A stretch of 64,000 bases of DNA from Hydra vulgaris (lineage: Eukaryota > Cnidaria > Hydrozoa > Anthoathecata > Hydridae): assembly GCF_038396675.1 (NCBI RefSeq), contig NC_088933.1, forward strand, positions 41,713,501 through 41,777,500, given 5' to 3'. Positions 12,776 to 22,899 of the stretch are shown piece after piece (position 1 is the first letter of the stretch; each line of letters begins with the position of its first letter). The notes under the pieces were generated by a model that saw only the letters and a list, made by a program, of their open reading frames with translations, was not told the DNA's origin and ran no database searches. A program made the position numbers and the translations under genes.

Positions 12776-12863
12776 ATTTCTACCAAATGTCCTATATCTG
12801 GCCAGTGATTTAAGCTTGAATTGATATGAATCACTGGCTAGATACAGAACATTTGATAGAAAT
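12776..12863. repeat. Long hairpin, 35-bp arms
   Basis: Arms 12776-12810 and 12829-12863 are inverted copies with 31 of 35 positions matching (core CCAGTGATT / AATCACTGG) and an 18-base loop. It may be a miniature foldback element or a cruciform-forming relic. There is no coding content. Confidence 0.8.
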
Positions 12864-13849
12864 TATGTTATAAGATTGTATAAAGAAATTCAGAAATTAA
12901 AAGAATTGCTGACCAATTTACAAAATACGCATAGATGCACATTAGGATTATGACTTTTTTTTAAACTCATTTCAAAAGATATGCAAATAATAGTTCATTT
13001 CGTGCTTTTTAGGTAAAGGCGTTTTACAAACGCTTTAGAATTTGAATGAAATCATAAAAACTTTGAAAATACCAAACATTGAGTTTACAGAGACAAAATA
13101 TTTATCAAATATTTCAAGAATGTTTTCGAAGCATCGGCAAGTTTTTGGATATTTTAAATTGGATATTTTAAAAATTACAAAGCTAAAATATTTTTTTTTT
13201 GGTAACAGGGCATCTCACTATTTATTAAAAATTTTAGTGCTTTTAAAATCGGCCAGAATTAGGACGTGGTCAGAAATAGGTCAGTTTACCCTCAGTATAT
13301 TTTTAATTAAGGATAAATCTCTCTAAATTAATTTCAAATATTTAAGTTTATGACAAACATCTAATCCGAGAAGACGAAAATTAGAATCGAAGTTAGAATA
13401 AGAGTTATTTTAATTTATCCTGATATGTCTGTTGAACGAAACTTACGTACTTCTTGTATTGGAAAATTTGACGGAAGTTTATGACGGAAAATTTGACGGA
13501 AGTTTATGACGCTTAAGTACTTATTTACTTTTGCTCAAAACTTTTGAACGAGCAACAGAGTTTGATTATCAGGCGAACTTATAATTTAATTATAAATATT
13601 ACTTTTATTTGTTTCCACCACATTTGCAGCACTATTGAATAAACCCTTTTGGTATGGCCAATCCTTGGTCAGTTAAAGTGTTGAGATGTATTAGAGACAG
13701 CACACTGTCTTTCAAAGTTAACAAATAAAGTTATTTGTTCTGGTCGAAAAATTGTGTCCAAATCGCCTCAAAGCTTATTCAACCACAAACTCTTCAAGTC
13801 AAAAAATGACGATATTGATGACATAGATGATATATTTTGTTGAAAATGA
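12864..13849. other. Unassigned AT-rich region
   Basis: The short frame at 13042-13326 has no recognisable family. A short direct repeat, GACGGAAGTTTATGACG, occurs twice near 13470-13510. Otherwise I see nothing. Confidence 0.3.
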
Positions 13850-16010
13850 CACTATTAATACTAGCCTCTCATAGATTAGAATTTCACCTTTAAGAAAACG
13901 TGTTAGTAAGAGAGATCATGCTAGTTATGTAAAAGGTAAAATTCGGAAAGTGCAAATAACAGTTGCAGAAAAATAGCTGTTTTTGGTGGTTTATCACCAA
14001 ATAAAAATGGCCTACCACTAAGCAGTGCAAGTGTAAATGTTTTCTTTGCTTGTTTTTGAACAAATAAATAAATTAAACTGTGGTTGGGCTGCAATAAATT
14101 AAGGAAGATTTTCACTAGATCGTAGAACAATTAACAAATGGATTGATGATGTCATTGTAACTGGAAACAAAAAGAAATATTGCTTAATTTTTAAAAAAGA
14201 TGAAGAAGAGTCGTTAGTTTGTTATATAAGAAACAAGTAGGGCCGCCGAGAGCCGTCAGGCCGCCTGGGACAGCACCCCTGATTGGCGTCCTTATTTATC
14301 AAAATTTTCCTATACTGTAGAGGAAAGACCATTTTTTTTGTTAAGTACCTTTTTTTCATTTGGCGCCCCTCGGATATCTACCGCCTGGGACAAATCGTCC
14401 CTTTCGTCCCCCCATCCCATCCTCTCGGTGGCACTGGAAACAAGAATATGTAATATGTACAGATAATTGAGAAATAAAACATTTTTTTAATAAACTGTTA
14501 TAATCTGTAATAAAATCCTGGTTTTGATATTGTTCATTATGAAAACTAAACATATACTGTTTAGTTTTCTTGTATTGTAATAAAATATTTATTTAGGTGC
14601 CTCCAAGGTTAAAAAAAGTCGGAGTTGGCAAGGATAATGTTGACTGTTTTGGGAGTAAGAAAGCAAGCCTGAAAAAACCTCCGTTGACATCAGGTTACTA
14701 AGCTATCACCAAATGCTCAACGAGCACTTCAAAATAAAGAAGCTTAGCAAGTCTTTTTGGAAGTATTGGGATGCAAAGTATCAAAAGCACATTACCAAAA
14801 AGGTGCAAGTAACTGTATCGATAAATTATGCCCTTAACTGCACAAAAGAAATGGCATTTAACCACCTCAAGGAATTAGCTGAAAAACTTATAGAATGTAA
14901 TATTTTCATTGATGAAAATCAATTAGAAACAGTTTTATTGCACGGAGACATAGATTCCACAAAAGTTTATAATCATAATGAAACTCCACACGTTATAAAC
15001 TATGGAGTTGGTGGAACTCCAAATGGTTTAGTGTATGCTGGGAGAGGGAAAAATTGTTAAAAGATGATAAGAGAAAATAGAGAATGAGTATCTATACATC
15101 CTTTTGTTGGAGGAGATATAGCAATGTGTTCTAGGGAAAAGAGATAAGTATCCACACGGCTCCAAAAGAAGCAGTTATACAAATTCCAAACCTTCTCATC
15201 TTTACAAATGACTGTAGAAGTTAGGATCACAGTACACTTCTAAGTACATATCAAATGTTTGACCACTTTTAAAAATAAAAAAAAATTGACCTGTTGTTGT
15301 CCTATCTGATGTTCACTCTTGAAGATTTGACAATGATGTATTGACATTTCTAAGGAGCACAAATATTAGACTTTTTCTCACTCCACCTGACACAACTGGC
15401 ATTATCCAGCTCCTTGATCAAATTAATCAGAAAATGTACTCTGAATACAGAAAGCGCTTAATCTGAACTTTATTCTTCGTTTATGACAATCAACAGAGAA
15501 GGTTTCATGAATTATGCAGAGTTATGGCCAGAGTAGGCATCAAAGCAAACAATTATAAATGCAGGTAAAAAAGTTGGCATTTCAAGTGGATTCAGTGCTA
15601 AGATGATGCAGGAAGTTTTTACGAGCTGAGCTGTGTATTAATGAAAATACCGAAAAAAATTAATTATTAACAGCAGTAACAGTTTCATCTCCAAAAGATG
15701 TTTGCTATGGCTCAACAACATATTAGAAACATTAACACGAAAGTGCCATGGAAGCTTATCAAAAAAAAATCAATATCACTGGAAGAAATACCTCACTTGT
15801 TGCCTGTAACTAAAGTAACACCTAAAATAAACAAAGATGAAACAGGCATAAGACCAATATGATCAATCCATTTTGTGAAATAGGACCCAAAAAATGCCTT
15901 CAGTATGAGTCTGATGAAGATAACGTTGAAGATCTTATTCCTATAACTAATTTTATCCAGAATATAACCTAGCAATCTATCCGCTATTTTGGATTAAAGT
16001 TCACCTAGAT
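13850..16010 (+). pseudogene. Degenerate DDE transposase, pogo/Tigger-like catalytic region
   Basis: Decayed coding sequence read through many stops. An HTH-like stretch (RTINKWIDDVIVTGNKKKYC, about 14118-14178) precedes the intact frame 14713-15060, which contains VYNHNETPHVINYGVGGTPN, positioned like the first catalytic block of DDE_1 enzymes. Further on come remains of SDVHSxRFDND (about 15308-15336), TPPDTTGIIQLLDQIN (about 15380-15425) and SEYRKRL. The PPDTT...LLDQ pattern resembles the PPNTT...QPMDQG block of pogo/Tigger transposases and would carry the third acid. The gene is split by the MITE at 14238-14436. Its exact superfamily is uncertain, and no terminal repeats were identified. 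Confidence 0.6.
14238..14436. mobile_element. hAT MITE with perfect 8-bp target duplication
   Basis: A 199-bp element with ends TAGGGCCGCCGAGAG and, inverted, CAGTGCCACCGAGAG. It is flanked on both sides by the identical octamer GAAACAAG (14230-14237 and 14437-14444), the diagnostic hAT duplication. It is noncoding and locally GC-rich (GGCCGCCTGGGACA and relatives occur near both ends). It interrupts the decayed transposase at 13850-16010. Its ends resemble those of the coding hAT at 416-4264. Confidence 0.92.
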
Positions 16011-16134
16011 CTTATTTTTATATTTTATGTTCATTACGTTTTTTTAGTTTGTAAAAGTTATGAAAAAAAAAACTATAAAAAGGAATCACTTAAGTTTGTT
16101 ATATAGTTTTTGATTTGATACCTCAAAACGTTAA

Positions 16135-16307
16135 GGTAAGTTTCCACTCATGAGTTTTTTTACGGGAGTGGGAAAGGGAAAGAAAAACATAATCTCATGG
16201 ACATGCGTAGTATATGTTTTAATATATCCGAAAGAAAACTGCGCATGCTCACGTGATTATATTTTCCTTCCCTATCCCGAAGAAAAACGGATGAGTGGAA
16301 ACTTACT
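16135..16307. mobile_element. TTAA-flanked MITE
   Basis: A 173-bp element with inverted ends GGTAAGTTTCCACTCAT / AGTAAGTTTCCACTCAT, flanked by TTAA on both sides (16131-16134 and 16308-16311). The inverted similarity continues inward as a purine-rich stretch (GGGAAAGGGAAAG). TTAA targets are used by piggyBac and Kolobok elements, but which of them mobilised it cannot be told from the sequence. Confidence 0.85.
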
Positions 16308-16507
16308 TTAATTATTAACGCTTTCAGAGTTTATTCAAAAAAATCGAGTTTTATGTTGATTTATTTCCAACCAGACATTCTGAGGTCCCACAGCATTCTG
16401 AGGTCCTTTAACCTAAAACGTTCCTCTATGATTTTAGAAATTTAAATTTTTTTCTGTTTAAACTACTATTTACTTACTGCGTAAACTTTAGGTCATTATT
16501 ATTAAAA

Positions 16508-17818
16508 ATGAATCTATATCAATTAGAAACAGCTGTATATCAATTAGAAACAGCTGTATATCAATTAGAAACAGCTGTATATCAATTAGAAACAGCTATA
16601 TATCAATTAGAAACAGCTGTATATCAATTAGAAACAGCTGTATATCAATTAGAAACAGCTGTATATCAATTAGAAACAGCTGTATATCAATTAGAAACAG
16701 CTGTATATCAATTAGAAACAGCTGTATATCAATTAGAAACAGCTGTATATCAATTTGAAACAGCTGTATATCAATTAGAAACAGCTGTATATCAATTAGA
16801 AACAGCTGTATATCAATTAGAAACAGCTGTATATCAATTAGAAACAGCTGTATATCAATTAGAAACAGCTGTATATCAATTAGAAACAGCTGTATATCAA
16901 TTAGAAACAGCTGTATATCAATTAGAAACAGCTGTATATCAATTAGAAACAGCTGTATATCAATTAGAAACAGCTGTATATCAATTAGAAACAGCTGTAT
17001 ATCAATTAGAAACAGCTGTATATCAATTAGAAACAGCTGTATATCAATTAGAAACAGCTGTATATCAATTAGAAACAGCTGTATATCAATTAGAAACAGC
17101 TGTATATCAATTAGAAACAGCTGTATATCAATTAGAAACAGCTGTATATCAATTAGAAACAGCTGTATATCAATTAGAAACAGCTGTATATCAATTAGAA
17201 ACAGCTGTATATCAATTAGAAACAGCTGTATATCAATTAGAAACAGCTGTATATCAATTAGAAACAGCTGTATATCAATTAGAAACAGCTGTATATCAAT
17301 TAGAAACAGCTGTATATCAATTAGAAACAGCTGTATATCAATTAGAAACAGCTGTATATCAATTAGAAACAGCTGTATATCAATTAGAAACAGCTGTATA
17401 TCAATTAGAAACAGCTGTATATCAATTAGAAACAGTTGTATATCAATTAGAAACAGCTGTATATCAATTAGAAACAGCTGTATATCAATTAGAAACAGCT
17501 GTATATCAATTAGAAACAGCTGTATATCAATTAGAAACAGCTGTATATCAATTAGAAACAGCTGTATATCAATTAGAAACAGCTGTATATCAATTAGAAA
17601 CAGCTGTATATCAATTAGAAACAGCTGTATATCAATTAGAAACAGCTGTATATCAATTAGAAACAGCTGTATATCAATTAGAAACAGCTGTATATCAATT
17701 AGAAACAGTTGTATATCAATTAGGAACAGCTGTATATCAATTAGAAACAGCTGTATATCAATTAGAAACAGCTGTATATCAATTAGAAACAGCTGTATAT
17801 CAATTGAAAGATATGTAA
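16508..17818 (+). repeat. 21-bp minisatellite, about 61 copies, open as a heptad-repeat ORF
   Basis: The unit TATCAATTAGAAACAGCTGTA is repeated head-to-tail from about 16517 to 17797 with very few variants: TTTGAA for TTAGAA near 16754, AACAGTTG near 17436 and 17707, TAGGAAC near 17722. Because 21 is divisible by 3, the + frame from ATG 16508 stays open for 436 codons: three leader residues, about 61 units of YQLETAV, then YQLKDM and a stop. Another + frame (SIRNSCI) and at least one - frame (QLFLIDI) are also open, so openness alone does not prove a gene. If translated, Val and Leu fall at the a and d positions of a coiled-coil heptad. No promoter or flanking coding sequence supports expression. 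Confidence 0.9.
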
Positions 17819-18117
17819 AAAAATAAGTAGTTGCTTCTTTTAAATTCTATTTATTTTAAATTAAAAATTTTAACCAAGTTTTTTGCTTGTAAAATCTTTA
17901 AAAATTAAGAAAAAACTTTTTGTCAAAAAAAAAAAAAAATTGAAAAATGATTACAATAATCTAAAAGCATACACGTTTTTAAAAAAAGGAATTGAATGTA
18001 ATAACTGATAAGAAAGAGTTCAATGAACTGATAGATTTCATATAAAAAATATAACACTATATTAAGTCATACTATTGAAATTTAAAACTTAACACAAAGT
18101 AGACATGGAGCACAAAG
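17819..18117. other. AT-rich spacer
   Basis: Contains A and T homopolymers between the minisatellite and the next hAT element. Nothing else is seen. Confidence 0.4.
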
Positions 18118-20772
18118 CAGCATAGCAACCTAGGAGTTACGCAGGGCAGTGCTCTGGGGCCCTCAAGCTCAGGGGACCTTCGAATCCTTACCAGAAGTCT
18201 CGATCGAACTGAACTTTTGGAAATTTCTCGCATTTTCAAAATAAATATGACAAGTTGCAAATTGCAACCCCACTTTAATCATGACAACTCAGTTGAGAAA
18301 AATTCAAAAAATTATGCCTAGAAAATTCCTCTAAATTCTTTCTGTAGGTTGGCAGTGTTGTCAATTTAACGGATAGCGATATGTGTGTCATTCCAATTAT
18401 TTTATTGCGCGTTAACGCATTTTTAATTTGTTGCTATAATTATTTTGAAAGTCCGTTGCTCATTGTTTCTGAATACACACACAAACCCTAGGTGACCCAG
18501 GCTGGGTCACGGCAGGGGGTGGGATGTTAATCAGTAAGCTACTGGTGCTTGAGGTGGACCTCATCGCGCGTTTTAACCACTGAAAGCATTTATTGTGAGC
18601 CTTTGAGAACTTTAATTTGAGAAATTGAGCGCATCAATTCTAAAACAAATTTGTTTAAAATATTTAAAATTATTTTAGTTTATGTGACAATTAAATTGTC
18701 AAAAGGTATGTTATTTTATATATTCATGTCAAGCTTATTTATAAAAATTTCATTTATATGTATAAAAAAATTAATAACTATGGACAAAATAAGCTTTCTA
18801 AATAAATGTGTGCATGATTATGCTTAACATAATCGGAAAAGTTATTATAGTTGTATTATACATCTTGTATATTTCTTCTACTGTTGAAAACGAAAACATT
18901 CATAAAATTTTTAGAATGTTTTTGAATGTTTTTGACTGAATAAGAATGTTTTTATGATAAAAAGGTTCTTATTCAGTCAAAAAGTCGAAGATATCGAAAT
19001 AGTAGAAAAGTTGAAAATATCGAACGTAGATCAGCTAAGCATTGTTCTAAGGTATGCAGTAATAAGATCGGAAAAAGGACAGCCAATTGATATAGAAGTA
19101 AAAGAAGTGTTTCTTGGCTTTTATGCAGCCATCAAACATGGCGCAGTAGATTTAGTCAACCAAGTGACAATATTATTTATCGACAAAAATATTGATTTAA
19201 AAAAATGTGTGCGACAAGGCTATGATGGAGCCAGTGTGATGAATGGTGTGTATAATGGTGTAAAAAAACGTATTAAGGATATCCAGCCTAACGCAAAGTA
19301 CGTACATTGTACCACTCATAATTTAAATTTAGTGATAAACAATGCTGTTAGAGGTTGTGTGGAAATACATATTTTTTTCGCAACGTCGCAAGATTTTGAT
19401 AACTTTTTCGGTAACAGCATCAAACGTTGGGATCTACTGTCAAAATTCACTGGAGAATTGGACACCACTTTAAAAAAACTAAATCCGACAAAATGGTCCA
19501 GTAGGTTCAACACGATGTCTGCAATAAAACTTCGTTATTTTGATATTATTAAAGCATTATCAGAAAAAGTTCTAAAGAGTCCTAATAAAGATGAGCGTAG
19601 TGAACAGGGAGTATTATAACAAAAATGCTAAATTTCGAGTTCGTGTAGCTTTGCGAATTCATGCACAGTGTATTAAACGGCATCAACTATGCATCTAAAA
19701 CTTTACAAAAATGCGACATTAATTTGGGCAAGACGAGTAAAGTTTTAGCAGAGACCAAAGCAAAGTTGCAAATTTATAGAAATGATTTCGAATTATTCAA
19801 GTGCAAAGCCAGTAAAACTGCAAGAAAATATGGTATTGATACCCATTTTCAAGAAAAAAGGCAAAGAAAAGTTAAAAAACATTTTGATGAATTAGCTGCT
19901 GATCACCAATTTCCAAACCGAGAAAAAATATTTAAAATTGAGATTTTCAATAATCTACTAGACACAGTAATATCTCAGTGAGATATTGGTATTAGTGCAG
20001 TCATCGATTTTCTAACACCAATATTTTTATTACATGTTGATGAAACAACTTTATTACAAAAGTGTGACGAATTCCAAAGAAAATATTCAGATATAATAGG
20101 CCCTAGTTTTTCACTCCAATTTATTAATACTTACCATCTAGTTTTACCATAACTAACTCTAGCATGGACTGTTCACCAATTATGTAAGGAAATAATGAGT
20201 AAATATGGAGTGCTAGAATGCGACCTAACGGAAGTATTTACAGCAATGTTATTATTCTTTACAATTCCTGTCACTTCTGCAGCAGCTGAAAAGTCATTTA
20301 GTAAATTAAAAATAATAAAAAATTATTTAAGAAATAAGATGGGTCAAACTCGACTCCGACATTTATCGCTAATAGGAATTGAAAACAAAACCGCATCAAG
20401 CCTGGATTTAAACGAAGTCATTGATACTTTTGCGAAAACTTATGTTAGGAAAAACTTTTAAATATAATTGTTATTTAGTTAGTTGGTAGGCCCGACCTTT
20501 ATATAATAAACCTATTTCGTTTTGTTAATCTTCTCTATTTCGTTTTGTTAACCAAACCTACAACAAGTATTAATTGCAATTTATGTTGTTACTGTTTAAT
20601 ATTTTTATTACCTGCCCCGCAGTGCACAAAAAAAGAGCTTAAGTAGCTAAGCATTTTTAAAGTATTTATATATTTCATATTTTTATTTAATAAAGCCTAA
20701 TCAGTTTACATAGCAGTGGGGCCCCATTTTTTAATATGCCCCAGGGCCCTAGGTTACCTAGCTACGGTACTG
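18118..20772 (+). mobile_element. Second hAT DNA transposon (ZMYM1/DUF4371-like)
   Basis: The left end is CAGCATAGCAACCTAGG. The right end read inward is CAGTACCGTAGCTAGG. Both fit the CAGTG-CGTAGC-CTAGG style of hAT ends, with GGGGCC blocks just inside each end (about 18155 and 20725). The flanking octamers do not match, so the target duplication is lost or a boundary is a few bases off. It encloses one broken transposase gene. A GC-rich patch at 18490-18560 in the 5' noncoding part is unexplained. Confidence 0.7.
18954..20461 (+). pseudogene. hAT transposase, ZMYM1-like, frameshifted
   Basis: Three frame pieces follow each other. The first, 18954-19619, has DQLSIVLRY, FLGFYAAIK, CVRQGYDGASVMNGVYNGV and HCTTHNLNLVINNAVRG, the core of DUF4371/hAT proteins. 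The second, 19661-19981, is the helical linker with KTARKYGIDTHFQEKRQRKV. The third, 20195-20461, is the C-terminal dimerisation region with TIPVTSAAAEKSFSKLKIIK and RNKMGQTRLRHLSLIGIE. Stops and frame changes separate them (near 19620 and 19980), and the BED/TTF zinc finger N-terminus is not visible. It is inactive. The same family as 1150-3915, but clearly diverged and with its core less deleted. Confidence 0.8.
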
Positions 20773-21029
20773 GGAGCTATCCAGTTTTTACCTGCTAGAA
20801 TTCATATTCATCTTTTTTTAAATTTTGACAATAACAGTGTAACTAAGCTCAACATATTTCACGCTGAATACTACTATGTTGTTTAAATTCATTAGCACTG
20901 ATTTCTGGCTCTTTAAGGATTAACTTGTCACATTTTCCATTAAGTGTTATAGGCTCTAATAGTAATAATGTTGAAGAAACAAGCGTTTTGATAAAAATAT
21001 CTAAATTGTTTGTTGTTTTCACAAGGTTA
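20773..21029. other. AT-rich spacer
   Basis: Possible decayed 3' continuation of the - strand nuclease gene to the right. Nothing is clear. Confidence 0.3.
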
Positions 21030-22370
21030 TGGTCCTGATTTCTTGTCAGTCAAAGCTCTTAATCAAATTCGACTAATTCAACATATAAGCCCTTAAGTGT
21101 TCAAACAATAAAATTTGTTTTTTGTGACTTGCAATTTGTGATAGCCATTTGGGAATTGATTTGAGTGTAATATTTATGACTTTTATTTAATGCTATTTCA
21201 TCATTTTTAATATTAAAATAGTTACAATCACTAGCTCCCTCTCTTTAACTCTATTATTAAAAATTATAAAAAGACATTTAACTTCCTAACACACCCTTCC
21301 GCAGCATTTTCATACTACAAATCTATGTAAGGAACATGCAATATATGGTCTATCATAAAAAATAAAGAAACCGCATTTTTTAACTTTTAAATCAGTGTGT
21401 TTTGATATATGCTGTGCATAGAATTATTTTAGCATCTTGCTCGTGTTCCATTCCCCATTTGATAGAAGCAGTAACAATATTCTTTTTATGAGGTTATAAA
21501 ATACCAGCAACAAGAGAAGTTGTTTTAGACCTTTCAGATGGTATTTCTAGAAAGAAAACTTTGGTATATATATATATATTGTGATGTTTATATATTGGTA
21601 TATACATATTGTGACTTTTAATTCTTGGATCAAATTCTTGTATTCATATCATTTTCTTCATTATTTTATATTCTTTTCTTCACAACTAGGTCAGTTGAAC
21701 ATGGTTTGATATCTTTTTGAGAGGATTTATTCCAGACACGTTTGTTCACTACATGTTGGATTATTCCAACCTTTGCTGTTAGCATACTCTATTTTATAAA
21801 GGGTGGCAATGATATGGTTGCAAACTTTGAAAGCTCCAGTCATGCACGAAATCAAGCAGAAAGTGTCACACTTACTAAAGGCAATCCAAAGTTTTTTTCT
21901 TTCCTTGATTTTTTGCGAACAACAAACTTCAGAATATACAAACAAAATATCTTTTTTAAAACTAAAGTGCATAATAGGGTCTACAAAACCACTATCAAAA
22001 AATGAAAATGCGTTTTGATCCTTGTACTTGCCGATATATTTTGAATTAAAGCATTTTTTTTTTTTCAGGCTATACGAAAAAATGTTTCCCATAGTTATAC
22101 TAGGCCACTCAGTTATTATGTCTTTTCTATTTTCCATAGGTATAGAGTTAAAGTCAATTAGATATAACGCTTTAAGTTTTTCCGTATATGATTGTTTTAG
22201 TTTTTTCTCGTGTTCTTCTGCTGTCTCAATAAAATCTGTATTTAATTCCATTGCTGTAAATGCTCTGGCAACAAGCTTAATTTTACGTCCAGTTGTAGTC
22301 AACCCACGCGCAGCTAAAAAACTAATAAGCTGCTTAAGGTAGCAGATCCCTTTAAAATAAAGTTGCCTAA
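21030..22370 (-). pseudogene. SAP-SWIM-YqaJ nuclease-like protein, broken
   Basis: Read from 22370 leftward. A SAP-like motif comes first (LKQLISFLAARGLTTTGRKI). A middle block follows (EWPSITMGNIFSYSL). Then comes a SWIM-type cysteine/histidine cluster: CDTFCLISCMTGAFKVCNHIIATLYKIEYA, with the final C-x-H element intact. The 191-residue frame stops at 21727. Downstream - strand frames carry YqaJ-type exonuclease remains: SERSKTTSLVAGIL and TASIKWGMEHEQDA (about 21410-21535), then HKYYTQINSQMAITNCK and TLKGLYVELVEFD (about 21060-21200). YqaJ proteins are lambda-exonuclease-type nucleases. The adjacent Mutator-like transposase in the same orientation suggests both belonged to one element. Domain calls are by motif reading only. 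Confidence 0.65.
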
Positions 22371-22899
22371 ATTGCGGTAACGGAGCATCAATTGCAAATA
22401 AATTTTATTTTATATCAATTAAATATTTTTATTATTATTTTGAAATTTTGAAAAAAAAAAGTAACCAGGCAGTAGTTAGACATTTAAGCAGCCAATTTGA
22501 AAAAATTTCAAACAAGATTATAAAAGTTTGGTAAATACTACTGACTCCAAATTTTCAAGGTATGTTAGGAGAATTATTAACTAGGGTTTCAACCACTTTT
22601 GTGTAAAACGGGTAAATATTTCAAAAGATAATAAAATAAAAGATTTTTTTTTTTTTAAATTAGTAAAATTAAGTACCTAAAAAAATAAAAAATTGTACTT
22701 AATATAAAAATTAGACCTTTGTTGAGGTACAAACCCCAGACAACACATCAAGGAACATTTCCTGAAAATTTTAAATCAAAATCTTCATTAGAAGTTGAGA
22801 AAACGTGTTTAATGTGTTGCAAAGTATAAAAAAAATGAAACACAAGAAAAATGCTTTTACAGATTTTGTAATAAAAAAATAAATAAAATTGCTATCATT

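Noticed and set aside
16508-17818. Calling the heptad ORF a confirmed protein-coding gene
   Set aside because: Unit length is a multiple of three, several frames are open, and no promoter, intron or flanking coding sequence supports it.
16508-17818. CRISPR array
   Set aside because: The repeats are contiguous without unique spacers and the sequence is eukaryotic.
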